Shown: positions 43,000 through 52,443 of the stretch, piece by piece | Layout: each line of letters begins with the position of its first letter | Numbering within the stretch: position 1 is the first letter of the stretch | Source of the DNA: Pseudoxanthomonas sp. CF385 | Lineage (GTDB): Bacteria; Pseudomonadota; Gammaproteobacteria; Xanthomonadales; Xanthomonadaceae | NCBI RefSeq assembly: GCF_900104255.1 | Contig: NZ_FNKZ01000001.1 | Location: forward strand, 558,001 to 622,000 | Length of the DNA: 64,000 bases | Reading direction: 5' to 3' | The notes under the pieces: model-generated | What the model saw: the letters and a program-made list of their open reading frames with translations, nothing else | The model's database searches: none | What the model was told of the DNA's origin: nothing | Position numbers and translations under genes: made by a program

Positions 43000-43395
43000 A
43001 TGCCCGCGAAGAAGTCCGCCGCACCCGCCGATGTCGACGCCTTCCTCGCCGCGTTGAAGCATCCGCAAGACGCCGCGATCCGGCGTCTGCGCACCGTCAT
43101 CCGCGCCACCGACGCGCGGATCGGCGAGGACATCAAGTGGAACGCACCCAGCTTCCACCTGGATGACAAACATTTCGCCACGATGCAGCTGCGGAAGACG
43201 GACAGCGTGCTGCTGGTGCTGCATCTGGGCGCGGGCAAGCGCGCGCTGGCCAAGGATGCGATCGCCGATCCGCAGGGGCTGCAGACGTGGCTGGGCGCTG
43301 ACCGCGCGACGCTTTCCTTCGCAAACCCCGCGGAGGTGGAGGCGCGTGCGGAAGCGCTGCAGGCCGTGCTGCGGCAGTGGCTGACGCACGCCTGA
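43000..43395 (+). CDS. DUF1801 (YdhG-like) protein
   Basis: 131 residues. DAAIRRLRTVIRATDARIGEDIKWNAPSFHLDDKHFATMQLRK is the DUF1801 core, in which IKWNAPSF is the most conserved piece. It is a small cytoplasmic protein of the YdhG/YjbR-type fold, function unknown. It stands alone between short spacers. Confidence 0.85.
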   Translation: MPAKKSAAPADVDAFLAALKHPQDAAIRRLRTVIRATDARIGEDIKWNAPSFHLDDKHFATMQLRKTDSVLLVLHLGAGKRALAKDAIADPQGLQTWLGADRATLSFANPAEVEARAEALQAVLRQWLTHA

Positions 43396-43522
43396 GTCCG
43401 CGGCGTCCCTGCGCGATCGACCGACGGGAAGAACGAACCCTCGCCGCCGCGTTGCTTGCCCTGCTGCCGCTGGGCAGGCGTGCGTGCTACAAGGCGGTCC
43501 TGCCCAGGGGAAAGGACGTCGG

Positions 43523-43885
43523 ATGCGATACGCGTTGTGGAGTGCCCTCGTGGTCGTGCCCACGGTCGCGATGGCGGGACCCGCCGAAATCCCGCCGGAG
43601 GTGCTGGCGCGGCAGACCTGCCAGGAGCATGTCGTCGAAGCCGCCCGGCCGACGGCAGCCGACATGCCCAAGGTCTCCGGGGAGTACAACGCCTACGTGG
43701 TCATCGACTACCGTCTGGACGGGTCGGGAAGCGCGGTCGATCCGCGTATCGTCGAGGCGCGGCCGCGGCGGGGCTTCGACGACTATGCCCTGCGCATGCT
43801 CGAGCGCACCCGCTTCGCGCCGGGCGTGCAGGCGCAGTGCACCGAGGTCCGCACGATCAGCAAGGTGCGTCGCGCCAGCCGGTAG
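43523..43885 (+). CDS. Exported TonB-C-terminal-like protein
   Basis: 120 residues from the ATG at 43523 (AAAGGA upstream). Signal peptide: LVVVPTVAMAGP. YNAYVVIDYRLDGSGSAVDPRIVEARPRRGFDDYALRMLERTRFAPGVQ follows the TonB C-terminal domain pattern (strand, V-x-x-S-x-P-x-x-x-F-x-x-A-A-L). There is no N-terminal anchor-proline stretch, so it is a free periplasmic domain rather than a complete energy transducer. Confidence 0.75.
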   Translation: MRYALWSALVVVPTVAMAGPAEIPPEVLARQTCQEHVVEAARPTAADMPKVSGEYNAYVVIDYRLDGSGSAVDPRIVEARPRRGFDDYALRMLERTRFAPGVQAQCTEVRTISKVRRASR

Positions 43886-43973
43886 GTCCAGCCGGGCAGC
43901 CGGGCGCAGAATTCGACGCCGAAATAGTGGATAGTGCGCCGCAGTATCCGGACCGTCCCGCCGTCGCACCCGC

Positions 43974-45692
43974 ATGCCCGACTCCCCCCCGTCCGCCGGC
44001 CACGCCCCGCGTCCCCCCTCGCTGAGACGGCAGTTCGCACGTGCGGTGGTGCTGGCGGCGCTATTGCCGGCCGCGGTCCTGGGCATCGTCGAACAGGTGC
44101 GCTCCTACCGGGCCGAGCAGCGCCACCTCGGCGAACGCCTGGAGGTGAGCACGATGCTCAGCGCCACGGCGGTCAACGATTTCGTCGACATGCACCAGGC
44201 GGGTGTCGCCCTGGTGGCCTCGATGAGCGGCAAGGACACCGACTGGCCGGCGCAACTGGCCGAACTGCGCCGCCGCTATCCGGGTTTCAGCAGCGTGCTG
44301 GTGACCGATGCCCTGGGCACCGTGCAGGCGTCGCAGCCGGTGCCGCCGCGCGCGCCGGCCATCAACGTGGCCGACCGCGAATATTTCCGGGTGCCGCGCG
44401 AGACCGGTGCCCCGTACGTATCCGACGCCTTCCGCGGTCGCCGGCTCAGCAACGATCCGCTGGTGGCGGTCTCGGCGCCGTGGCAGGTGGAGGGCGCGTT
44501 CGCGGGCGTGGTCCAGGGTTCGATCCGCGTCGATGCCTTCACCGGGCCGCGGGTCGCCGCGATGCGCCGCCGTGGCGTGGAGATGCTGCTGCTCGATCGC
44601 GAGTTGCGCGTGATCCGTGCGACCGAAGGCCTGCAGTACCGCTTCCAGCAGCCGTTGGCGGACACGCCGCTGATGGCCGGCGCCGGGCAGGGCGCGCGCG
44701 AGACCGAATCGCGCAGGCTGCAGGGCGTGATGGCCGACGGGCGCGCGGCCTGGGTGTCGCAGTCCAAGCTGACCTCGGGCTGGACCCTCGTGCTGGTGGT
44801 GCCCGACGACATGCTGGTGAGCACGGTGCGCAATCGCGCGCTGGCCACCGCGGGGCTGCTGGTGCTGATCCTCGCTGGCGTGTGGTTCGCGTACGCATGG
44901 CAGATGCGGCGGCTGGATGGCGCACTGGCGCAGCTGTCCGACGCCTTGCAGGCGCTGGCCGTGCATCGTCGTCCGAGCGCGGCGGCGCCGCTGCCCGAAG
45001 AGTTCGAACCGGTGGGTCGCGCGGTCGGTGAACTGGCCGACCAGCTCGAGGATGCGCACGAGGACCTGCAGCGTTCGCTGGGCGACCAGAGCGCGCTGGC
45101 GCTGTCGCTGCAGCGCACACTGGAACGGCGCGAGCAGGAGATCGACCGCCGCACCGCCGAACTGCGCCAGGCCAATGCCGAACTGGACCGGCTCAACCGT
45201 ACAGATCCGCTCACCGGCTGCCTCAACCGCCGTGGCCTGCAGCACAAGCTGTCGCTGGTCAGCGACGAAGCCGGCCAGCTCACCGTCGACATGACCGTCA
45301 TCGCCATCGACGTGGACCACTTCAAGGCTTACAACGACCGCTACGGCCATGCGGCCGGCGACAGCGCGCTGCGGCGCGTGGCCGGCGTGGTGGGCGGCCT
45401 GCTGCGCGCGCCGCAGGACGCGGTGGCGCGGATGGGCGGCGAGGAATTCCTGGTCGTGTTGCCGGATACCGACGCCGCGATATCAGCACGCGTCGCCGAG
45501 CGCGTGCGCGCCGCCGTGCATGCGCTGGGCATCCCGCACCAGGATTCGCCGTGGGGCGTGGTGACCGTCAGCATCGGCTGGGTGCGCACCGCGCCGGGCG
45601 AGGACTACGCCCAGGCCTTCCTGATCGCGGACGAAGCGCTGTACCGCGCCAAGCACGCCGGCCGTAACCGGGTGGAAACCGAAGAGTCGTAG
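43974..45692 (+). CDS. Membrane diguanylate cyclase with Cache sensor
   Basis: 572 residues. Membrane segment about 22-41, extracytoplasmic double-Cache-like sensor (about 45-285; YFRVPRETGAPYVSDAFRGRR), second membrane segment (LATAGLLVLILAGVWFAYAW), HAMP-like/coiled coil and a GGDEF domain with the active motif GGEEF. It synthesises c-di-GMP in response to an external ligand. The product-inhibition I-site is degenerate: the position five residues before GGEEF reads APQD instead of RxxD, so feedback control may be weak. It converges with the LytTR regulator, eight bases apart. Confidence 0.92.
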   Translation: MPDSPPSAGHAPRPPSLRRQFARAVVLAALLPAAVLGIVEQVRSYRAEQRHLGERLEVSTMLSATAVNDFVDMHQAGVALVASMSGKDTDWPAQLAELRRRYPGFSSVLVTDALGTVQASQPVPPRAPAINVADREYFRVPRETGAPYVSDAFRGRRLSNDPLVAVSAPWQVEGAFAGVVQGSIRVDAFTGPRVAAMRRRGVEMLLLDRELRVIRATEGLQYRFQQPLADTPLMAGAGQGARETESRRLQGVMADGRAAWVSQSKLTSGWTLVLVVPDDMLVSTVRNRALATAGLLVLILAGVWFAYAWQMRRLDGALAQLSDALQALAVHRRPSAAAPLPEEFEPVGRAVGELADQLEDAHEDLQRSLGDQSALALSLQRTLERREQEIDRRTAELRQANAELDRLNRTDPLTGCLNRRGLQHKLSLVSDEAGQLTVDMTVIAIDVDHFKAYNDRYGHAAGDSALRRVAGVVGGLLRAPQDAVARMGGEEFLVVLPDTDAAISARVAERVRAAVHALGIPHQDSPWGVVTVSIGWVRTAPGEDYAQAFLIADEALYRAKHAGRNRVETEES

Positions 45693-45699
45693 CCCTGCG

Positions 45700-46479
45700 T
45701 CAGGTCGCCGGCCGCGGGCCTACGAGCTTCAGGAAGGCCTCGTGCTGGTAGCGGCTCATGCGCAGCTGCTGGCCGGTGTCCAGGGTGATGACGTGGTGGC
45801 CGTTGAACCACGGCTGGATGTCGCGGATCCGGCGCACGTTGACGATGGCCGAGCGATGTACGCGGGCGAAGTGGCGCGGGTCCAGGCGCGCGGCCAGCGC
45901 GGACATCGTCTCGCGCAGCTCATGCACGCGCCCGGCCAGGTGCAGCTGCACCGTGTTGCCGTTGGCACGCACCCAGACGATGTCGTCGACGTCCACCAGC
46001 ACGACCTTCTCGTCCTCGCGCACCGGGATGCGGGAAGCGTAGTCGTCGCGCTGGCGCAGCGTTTCCAGGGTCTGCAGGATGCGCGCGGTGGCATCGGCGT
46101 CGGCCCCTTCGCGGATCGCCAGACGCTGGCGCGCGCGCCGCAGCGTCTCCTGGAAGCGCTCGCGGCTGAAAGGTTTGACCAGGTAGTCCACCGCATGCGT
46201 TTCGAAAGCGCGCACGGCGTACTGCTCGTACGCGGTGACGAAGATCGTGGCCGGCATGCGCGCCGCCCCGATCGTGGCGACGACATCCAGGCCGGTGATC
46301 GCCGGCATCTGGATGTCGAGGAACACCAGGTCCGGCGACAGCGCGCGGATCGCTTCGACCGCCGACACGCCGTCGCCGCATTCGCCGACGATCTCCAGAT
46401 CGTCCACGTCGCGCAACTGGCGCACGACCGCGTGCCGCGCGATCGGCTCGTCGTCGACCACCAGCACGCGCAGGCTCAT
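45700..46479 (-). CDS. LytTR-family response regulator
   Basis: 259 residues. Receiver domain with D10-E11, phospho-acceptor D55 in LVFLDIQMPA and K in DYLVKPFSRERF. A C-terminal LytTR DNA-binding domain follows (about 155-255; VDVDDIVWVRANGNTVQLHL, FARVHRSAIVNVRRI). It overlaps the sensor kinase gene by four bases (ATGA), forming a two-gene LytS/LytR-type system. Its targets are unknown. Confidence 0.94.
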   Translation of the reverse strand: MSLRVLVVDDEPIARHAVVRQLRDVDDLEIVGECGDGVSAVEAIRALSPDLVFLDIQMPAITGLDVVATIGAARMPATIFVTAYEQYAVRAFETHAVDYLVKPFSRERFQETLRRARQRLAIREGADADATARILQTLETLRQRDDYASRIPVREDEKVVLVDVDDIVWVRANGNTVQLHLAGRVHELRETMSALAARLDPRHFARVHRSAIVNVRRIRDIQPWFNGHHVITLDTGQQLRMSRYQHEAFLKLVGPRPAT

Positions 46480-47582
46480 GCCGGCACGTGTTCCGGGGCG
46501 TCGTCGTCCTGCGCGAGCTCGCGGAACGGCACGCGCAGGCGGCAGGCGACGCCGCGCGGCACCATCGCGTCCAGGCGCAGGTCGGCGTGGTCGCCGTACA
46601 GCTCGCGCAACCGCAACCGCGTGTTCGCCATGCCGATGCCGTGCCCGCCGTCGCTGGGCTGGCCCAGCGCACTGTTGCCGTTGCGCACCTCGATCAGCAG
46701 CTGCTCGCCGTCCCGGCGGCAGTCGATCTCGACACGGTCCTCGCCGACATTGCGGCCGATGCCGTGACGGATCGCGTTCTCGACCAGCGGTTGCAGCACC
46801 AGGCTGGGCACCGCGGCGTCGAGCGTGTCCGGCGCAACATAAATGCGCGTCTCCAGGCGATCCTTGAAGCGGCGGCGCTGGATGCCGAGATAGAGTTCGA
46901 GCAGCTCCAGTTCGCGCCGCAGGGTGATTTCCTGCCCGTCGTAGTCCTCGAGAAACGCGCGCAACAGCTCGCTCAGCTTCAGCAGCATGTCTTCGGCCGA
47001 CAGCGTGTCCTCGTCCAGCAGGGTGACGATGGCGTGCAGCGTGTTGAACAGGAAGTGCGGTTGAAGCTGCGTCTTCAGCACCTGCAGGCGCGACTGCGCG
47101 AGTTCGGTCGCCAGCTGGCTGGCTTCCAGTTCGCGTCGGGCCTTCTCGGCATGGAACTGGATGGCCTGCTGGATGGCGAACAGCATCCAGTAGGTCAGCA
47201 GGCCGATGGCGAAATGCTGTTCCAGGAAGTAGCCGAGCTGTTCACCGAAGCCGCTGGGTTCGAACAACGTGGAGACCAGCGCGCCGATCACCATCGCGAC
47301 GAAGGTCGTGCACAGGCTGGCCACCAACTGCTTGCCGAGCCCGCGGAGGCGGAACGGGTTGCGCAGCGGATATCGCTCGGCCAGCCGGAACACGACGGGC
47401 GCCAGCGCCGCCCAGGTGTACCACTGGATCAAGGACCAGCGGATCAGATCCCACAGCGGCCAACTGGGACGTTGCAGGCCGTTGTTGAGCTTGGCCTGCA
47501 GGGTGAACAACAGCGCGACCGCCGTCCACAGACCCAAGTAGCGGAACAGGCCGATCTCGGTGGTGCCCAGTCGGATCTTCAT
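46476..47582 (-). CDS. LytS-type sensor histidine kinase
   Basis: About 368 residues from the ATG at 47582; upstream in-frame starts give an Arg/Pro-rich N-terminus with no family support. Four or five membrane segments occupy the first 150 residues. They are followed by a coiled coil and the His_kinase domain with LQPHFLFNTLHAIVTLL (phospho-acceptor His), then an HATPase (VLQPLVENAIRHGIG, GHGIGMANTRLRL). There is no extracellular sensor domain, so the signal is probably read within the membrane. It forms an operon with the LytTR regulator. Confidence 0.92.
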   Translation of the reverse strand: MKIRLGTTEIGLFRYLGLWTAVALLFTLQAKLNNGLQRPSWPLWDLIRWSLIQWYTWAALAPVVFRLAERYPLRNPFRLRGLGKQLVASLCTTFVAMVIGALVSTLFEPSGFGEQLGYFLEQHFAIGLLTYWMLFAIQQAIQFHAEKARRELEASQLATELAQSRLQVLKTQLQPHFLFNTLHAIVTLLDEDTLSAEDMLLKLSELLRAFLEDYDGQEITLRRELELLELYLGIQRRRFKDRLETRIYVAPDTLDAAVPSLVLQPLVENAIRHGIGRNVGEDRVEIDCRRDGEQLLIEVRNGNSALGQPSDGGHGIGMANTRLRLRELYGDHADLRLDAMVPRGVACRLRVPFRELAQDDDAPEHVPA

Positions 47583-47784
47583 GCGCGGTGTCCGGGAAGG
47601 TGGAGGCATCCTAGGCCGGGGTTCCGCGCGTGGGAAGCGCCGCGCGTGCATGGCTACGATTCGTCATGGCGCAACGACGATTCGTCCCGAATCCGTTGCC
47701 GGCGCGGCGCGGGCGGCGCGTGATGCGGCCGTCCGCCCCGCCTGCGTGGCTCCCGGCGGATCCCCTTCCCAACGGAGATTCGCC

Positions 47785-48180
47785 ATGCGCCCCCTGTCGA
47801 TCCGCTTCGCCTTCGCCACCGCCCTGCTGTCCATCGCCGCCATCGCGCAGGCCGGCGACGGCTCGCGCGTCCACTACCTCGACATCGTCAATCGTGCCCA
47901 CGAGCGGTTGGTCGCGATGTCGGCCGCGCCCGTCGGCGGCGAGCCGGTGCCCGTGGTGCTCGGTGAAGACCTGCATGGCGGCGGCAATGCCGCGACCGTG
48001 CGCCTGCCGGTGCAGGGCTGCGTGCAGGACCTGCGGCTGGAGTTCCGCAACGGCCAGCAGGTGATGTACCCGGCGGTGGACGTGTGCGCGCATCGCGGGC
48101 TCACCATCCAGCCGGCGCATGCGAGGCGCATGACCGCGGAAGAACTGCAGAAGCAGCAGCGCGTCGCGCGCGAAGATTGA
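47785..48180 (+). CDS. Small exported protein of unknown function
   Basis: 131 residues from the ATG at 47785 (CGGAGA upstream). The signal peptide ends AAIAQAGD. The mature part carries two cysteines (GCVQDLRLEF and DVCAHRGL) that probably form a disulfide, and a helical C-terminus (RMTAEELQKQQRVARED). No family recognised. It converges with the GGDEF-EAL gene six bases away. Confidence 0.75.
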   Translation: MRPLSIRFAFATALLSIAAIAQAGDGSRVHYLDIVNRAHERLVAMSAAPVGGEPVPVVLGEDLHGGGNAATVRLPVQGCVQDLRLEFRNGQQVMYPAVDVCAHRGLTIQPAHARRMTAEELQKQQRVARED

Positions 48181-48186
48181 GCGCGC

Positions 48187-50961
48187 TCAGCGCACCACGC
48201 TGAGCCGGCGCGGCGGGTGCTCGTCGCGCTGGAACAGCACCCGCTCGGGACGGTGCAGGGCGAAGCCCTGGCCGTAGTCCACGCCCAGCGAGCGCAACGC
48301 GTCGCACAGCCGCGGGCTGCTGACCCATTCGGCCACCACCTTCAGCCCGCGCTGATGGCCGATCTGGGCGATGGCGCTGACGATGGTGCGGCTCATCGGT
48401 TCGGTCTCGAGGTCGCGGATGAAGCTGCCGTCGATCTTGATCAGGTCCACCGGCAGGTTCTTCAGGTAGCCGAAGGACGACATGCCGGCGCCGAAATCGT
48501 CGAGCGCGATGCGGCAGCCGGCGCGGCGAAGCCGTTCGATGACGTTGACCACCTTCAGCAGGTTGCGCACCGCCACGGTCTCGGTGATCTCGAAGCACAG
48601 CGTGTGCGCCGGCACGGCGTATTCGGTGATGCGGGCGAGGATGAAGTCCGCCAAGCCTTCATCCTCGATGCTCGCGCCGGACAGGTTGATCGCGCACGTC
48701 CCCAGCCGGGTGCCGGAATGATGCAGTCGGCCGAAGTTCGCCAGCGCGTTTCGGATCACCCAGCGGTCGATGGCGGGCATCAGGCCGTAGCGCTCGGCGG
48801 CGGAGAGGAAGGCGCCCGGCAGCACCACGCCGCCGTCCTCGTCGCGCAGGCGCAGCAACAGCTCGATGCTCGGCGCGGTATCGCTGCCGTCGAGGGGGAC
48901 GATTTCCTGATAGTCCAGCAGCAGGCGGTCCTGTTCCACCGCCCAGCGCAACCGGCTCGCCCATTCCATTTCGCCCTGGCGGAGGGTGGTCTCGTTGTCC
49001 TGGCGGTAGACGTGCACGCGGTTGCGGCCGTTCTCCTTGGCCAGGTAGCAGGCGGTATCCGCCCACGCGAGGAGGTCTTTCAGGGTGGGCTCCTGCTGGT
49101 CCACCACCACCACGCCGATGCTGGCGCTGACGGTGTAGGTGCGGTCCTGCCAGACGAACATCAGCGCCTCGATGCATTCGCGCAGGCGTTCGGCCAGCGC
49201 CTGCGCGCCCTCGGCGTCCACGTGGAATGCCATCAGGCCGAATTCGTCGCCGCCCAGGCGCGCGAGGACATCGCCGCCGCGCAGCTGGTGGCGCATCGCC
49301 AGGGCGAGCTGCGCGAGCAGCTGGTCGCCGGCCATGTGACCGGAGACGTCGTTGATCAGCTTGAACTGGTCCAGATCGATGTAGAGCAGCGCGCAAGGGT
49401 CGGTCTGTGCGCGGCCCTTGCGTTCGTGCAGTGCTTCTTCCACGCGTCGTTCGAACTCGCGGCGGTTGCACAGTTCGGTCAGGGCATCGTGGGTGGCCTG
49501 GTAGCTCAGGCGTTCGGTGAGCTCGCGCTGCTCGGAGATGTCGGTGGCGACCATCAGCAGGTGCGCCTGCCCGTCCATGTCCACCTGCGAAATGGATGCG
49601 CTGGCCCAGAAGGCGTCGCCGCCGGGGCTCAGCAACACCGCTTCCAGGTTGCCCCAGTCGTTGCCGATCGCGTCGGCGTCGCGCGCGCGGTGCTGCAGCT
49701 GCGGGTCGGAGAACAGGGCCGACAACGGCAGCCCGGTGGGGTCGCCCAGGCGCAGGCGCGCGGCCTGGTTGGCATAGACGATCCGGCCATCGCGCGCGTC
49801 GGCCAGCAGGACCAGCGCGGGCAGCAGTTCGTTGAGTGTGCGGAAACGCAGTTCGCTTTCGCGGTAGCGCGCGCTCATCTGCGCGCCGAGGGCGACGGCA
49901 CGGCGGCGGGTGGTGGTCAGCGACCACACCAGCGCCGACAGCAGCAGGCTGATGACGCCGCCGCCGACGAGGATCGCCTGCAGCCGTCCCAGGTCCAGCG
50001 GCTGCGGACGCGGCAGCAGTTCCACCCGCCACTGGCGTCCACCGAAATCCAGGCGGCGCACCTGCGTGGGCAACCCCGCCTGCACTTCGGTGCCGGAGTC
50101 GTAGAAGGGATGCGCATCCGCCGTGGCGTCGCTGACGCGCACCCTGAAGCCGTCCAGCACCGGGCCGGCCAGGGCGCTTTCCACCATCGGCTCCAGGCGG
50201 ATGCCGATGGCCAGCGCGCCCAGCTCGCGCGCGCGGCGCTGGTTGGGCGTGGTCGGGGTCGGGCCGTGCGAGTACACCGGCAGGCGCAGGGTGACGCCGA
50301 GCGGATTGTGTCCGGCCGGCGTGGTCTGGCGCAGTGCGAACGGCGCGGAGATCACCACGGTGTCGGTATCGCGGGCCTGCAGCAGGGCGCTCAGGTTCGC
50401 TTTCTGGGTGACCATGTCGAAGCCGATCAATGCCGTGTTGGCTTCGAACGGCGCGACGTAGGCGTAACGGTAAGAGACCTGGTCGGCCAGCGGTTGCCCG
50501 GCGGGTTCGCGGCGGGCGAAGGCGACCGAGGTGTACGCCGCCGGCTGCAGCGGGCTGCGCAGGCTGGTGTGGTACTGGCTGAAGCGCACCTGGTCCATCT
50601 GGTCGTTGGACAGGAAGACCGTCTGCATCGCCCGCAGCATCGAGGCGGCCTGCTCCAGGGGCACGCGCAGGCGGGTGGCGCTGGCGTCGGCCGACGCGCG
50701 GCGCTGCTCTTCGGCCCGCTGCTGAAGATCCTTCCATTCGCGGTGCGCCACGAACGCCGTGCACAGCAGGCCGGCCAGCAACACGGCCGCCGCCCATGCC
50801 ATCGGCGGCATGCCGAGACGGCGGTCGGGCGTCCCCGGCGCCGCCGCAGTGGCGGGCCCGGGGGGCGTGTGGGTGGCTTCCACCAGCGGCATTCCTGCGT
50901 TGAAAGGGGCGGCCATCCAGGGCGATGCCGATCCGGAGAAGGGATGCAGGCATCGTGCCAA
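48187..50961 (-). CDS. CHASE-PAS-GGDEF-EAL c-di-GMP signalling protein
   Basis: Up to 924 residues; starts at 50961, 50916 or 50892 are possible. Membrane segment (about 53-71), CHASE-like periplasmic sensor (about 110-300; FSQYHTSLRSP, YAYVAPFEANTALIGFDM), second membrane segment, PAS, GGDEF and EAL. The GGDEF motif is intact with an I-site RGGD five residues before it. The EAL domain keeps its catalytic residues: ELLLR, AINLSG, EITET, ALDDFGAG, IKIDGSF, AEWV and GQGF. It could both make and degrade c-di-GMP. A palindrome (51100-51109) lies about 140 bases upstream. Confidence 0.92.
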   Translation of the reverse strand: MARCLHPFSGSASPWMAAPFNAGMPLVEATHTPPGPATAAAPGTPDRRLGMPPMAWAAAVLLAGLLCTAFVAHREWKDLQQRAEEQRRASADASATRLRVPLEQAASMLRAMQTVFLSNDQMDQVRFSQYHTSLRSPLQPAAYTSVAFARREPAGQPLADQVSYRYAYVAPFEANTALIGFDMVTQKANLSALLQARDTDTVVISAPFALRQTTPAGHNPLGVTLRLPVYSHGPTPTTPNQRRARELGALAIGIRLEPMVESALAGPVLDGFRVRVSDATADAHPFYDSGTEVQAGLPTQVRRLDFGGRQWRVELLPRPQPLDLGRLQAILVGGGVISLLLSALVWSLTTTRRRAVALGAQMSARYRESELRFRTLNELLPALVLLADARDGRIVYANQAARLRLGDPTGLPLSALFSDPQLQHRARDADAIGNDWGNLEAVLLSPGGDAFWASASISQVDMDGQAHLLMVATDISEQRELTERLSYQATHDALTELCNRREFERRVEEALHERKGRAQTDPCALLYIDLDQFKLINDVSGHMAGDQLLAQLALAMRHQLRGGDVLARLGGDEFGLMAFHVDAEGAQALAERLRECIEALMFVWQDRTYTVSASIGVVVVDQQEPTLKDLLAWADTACYLAKENGRNRVHVYRQDNETTLRQGEMEWASRLRWAVEQDRLLLDYQEIVPLDGSDTAPSIELLLRLRDEDGGVVLPGAFLSAAERYGLMPAIDRWVIRNALANFGRLHHSGTRLGTCAINLSGASIEDEGLADFILARITEYAVPAHTLCFEITETVAVRNLLKVVNVIERLRRAGCRIALDDFGAGMSSFGYLKNLPVDLIKIDGSFIRDLETEPMSRTIVSAIAQIGHQRGLKVVAEWVSSPRLCDALRSLGVDYGQGFALHRPERVLFQRDEHPPRRLSVVR

Positions 50962-51099
50962 TCCGTCGGGACATCGAAAGCGCGGACTCCCGGGGGCAGC
51001 CCGGAAGCCGGTCCTTCACCGGACGGAAGTCGGATGGACCGTATGGGTCACTATCGGCCCTGCCTGCGCCATCTTGATCATGGCGGAGGCGTTATCGCG

Positions 51100-51109
51100 T
51101 TTACGTAAA
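51100..51109. promoter_or_regulatory. Short palindrome upstream of the GGDEF-EAL gene
   Basis: TTTACGTAAA, flanked by GC on both sides one base further out, in the 153-base spacer before the minus-strand GGDEF-EAL gene. It is AT-rich against the background. The regulator is unknown. Confidence 0.3.
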
Positions 51110-51114
51110 TGCGG

Positions 51115-51933
51115 TTACGCGAGCGGATGAATCGGAGAGGGGCGCGCCATGCGCCTGCGTGCGGCGACCGGCCAGGTAGGCGCGTGCGGCACCGGCTCGA
51201 TCGCAGCCAGGGCCTGCTGGAGGAGGGCGAGGTCCTGCAGGGCCCCGAGCTGGTCGACCAGCGCGGCGATGTCGCGTGATGCCACCGCGGCGCCGTGCGG
51301 AGATACGCGCAGCCGCTTCAGTGCGTTCAGCTGCATGCGCAGGCGTCGCGACTTGCGGCGCAGGTCGTGGAGATCGTCTAGATCGCTGCTGGCGAGCGCG
51401 ACGTCCTGGGCGCGTTGCTGGCGGCGCAGCGAACGGTCCAGGCCTTGGCGGAGATCATCGGCGTGGAGCCGATGCCACGGGAGTGCGCGCAGCAGTTCGG
51501 CCTGGCGGTGGGCCTGTGCCTGCCGCCGCATGAAGCCCGGATCGTCGGCCAGGGCTTCGGCCACGCGATGCTCCTGCGCGTGGACCAGCAGGGGGGTGAG
51601 CGTGTCCCAGCTGGCCGCCTCGTCCGCATCGCCCGCGTGGCGTGCGCAGTGGTGCGCGGTGTCCAGCACGACCTGTCCGTCGCGCAGCGCCGACAGGCCC
51701 TTCGCCAAGGTCTTCAGCGCGTCGTCGATGGCCTGCACGTCGGCCTTGCCGAACGCGGCGCGGACCAGCGCAAGCAGCGAACGCAGCCGGCGGAGGCTCT
51801 TGCGGGCCTCATGCACGCCGGCCGGAGCCGCCGGTGCGGCCGCCAATGCTTCGGCCAACACCTGGATCTCGTCGGCGGCGAGCGCGGCGACGCGCTTGCC
51901 GGTACGGGAGGAGGAGGCTCCGGGCATCGGCAC
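51115..51933 (-). CDS. CHAD-domain protein
   Basis: 272 residues. Conserved histidine/arginine helices VHEARKSLRRLRSLLAL and LHDLRRKSRRLRMQLNALK are the two hallmarks of the CHAD fold, a polyphosphate-binding helical domain. There is no N-terminal CYTH (triphosphatase) domain, so it is a stand-alone CHAD. It may associate with polyphosphate granules. It is divergent from the small RHH-like gene. Confidence 0.88.
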   Translation of the reverse strand: MPMPGASSSRTGKRVAALAADEIQVLAEALAAAPAAPAGVHEARKSLRRLRSLLALVRAAFGKADVQAIDDALKTLAKGLSALRDGQVVLDTAHHCARHAGDADEAASWDTLTPLLVHAQEHRVAEALADDPGFMRRQAQAHRQAELLRALPWHRLHADDLRQGLDRSLRRQQRAQDVALASSDLDDLHDLRRKSRRLRMQLNALKRLRVSPHGAAVASRDIAALVDQLGALQDLALLQQALAAIEPVPHAPTWPVAARRRMARPSPIHPLA

Positions 51934-52050
51934 GCTCCGGGGAGGGGGAATCGAGAGTCTACGGCGTCCCGCCGTGTCTGCCGCCGCGACATCGCTGAAC
52001 GGAATGCCGCTTGTCGGAAAACGGATGCTTGGCGCGCGCCCGCATTAAAG

Positions 52051-52067
52051 GTATAAATGATTTATAC
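52051..52067. promoter_or_regulatory. Perfect 17-base palindrome before the small RHH-like gene
   Basis: GTATAAATGATTTATAC: eight-base arms around a central G, five bases before the first ATG of the next gene. It is strikingly AT-rich for this genome. The position over the translation/transcription start suggests autorepression by the encoded small protein. Confidence 0.6.
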
Positions 52068-52072
52068 GATTT

Positions 52073-52357
52073 ATGGATGGTGCCATGGTCAAGCAGCACA
52101 AGTCGCGCAGCGCCGTGCCGATAGAGGAAGCCGGCAAGCCCGGCAAGCTCGTCCGCGACAGCTTCACCATGCCGGCCGACGATTTCGCGCTGGTCGGCGT
52201 GATGAAGGCGCGTGCGTTGCAGGCGCAGCGGCCGGCGAAGAAGAGCGAACTGCTGCGTGCGGGGTTGCATGCGCTGTCGGCGCTGTCGCCCCAGGCACTG
52301 GCCAAGGCGCTGGATGCGCTGGCCCCCGTCAAGGCGGGGCGCCCGAAGAAGAAATAG
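52073..52357 (+). CDS. Small basic protein, possible ribbon-helix-helix regulator
   Basis: 94 residues (90 if the second ATG at 52085 is used). KLVRDSFTMPADDFALVGVMKARAL followed by KKSELLRAGLHALSAL has the strand-helix-helix pattern of ribbon-helix-helix DNA-binding proteins, in which the F-x-M strand contacts DNA. A basic tail (GRPKKK) ends it. A perfect palindrome sits just upstream, consistent with autoregulation. There is no toxin gene beside it; the next gene is a membrane-anchored hydrolase. The assignment rests on pattern, not on a recognised family. Confidence 0.65.
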   Translation: MDGAMVKQHKSRSAVPIEEAGKPGKLVRDSFTMPADDFALVGVMKARALQAQRPAKKSELLRAGLHALSALSPQALAKALDALAPVKAGRPKKK

Positions 52358-52443
52358 GTGCCGCGTCCGCGCGGCGAAGCCGAATCGAATCCCCGCATGC
52401 GTCCCAGGGCGCGTGGGGCGTCCCTGTCCCGGATGTGTTGCCG

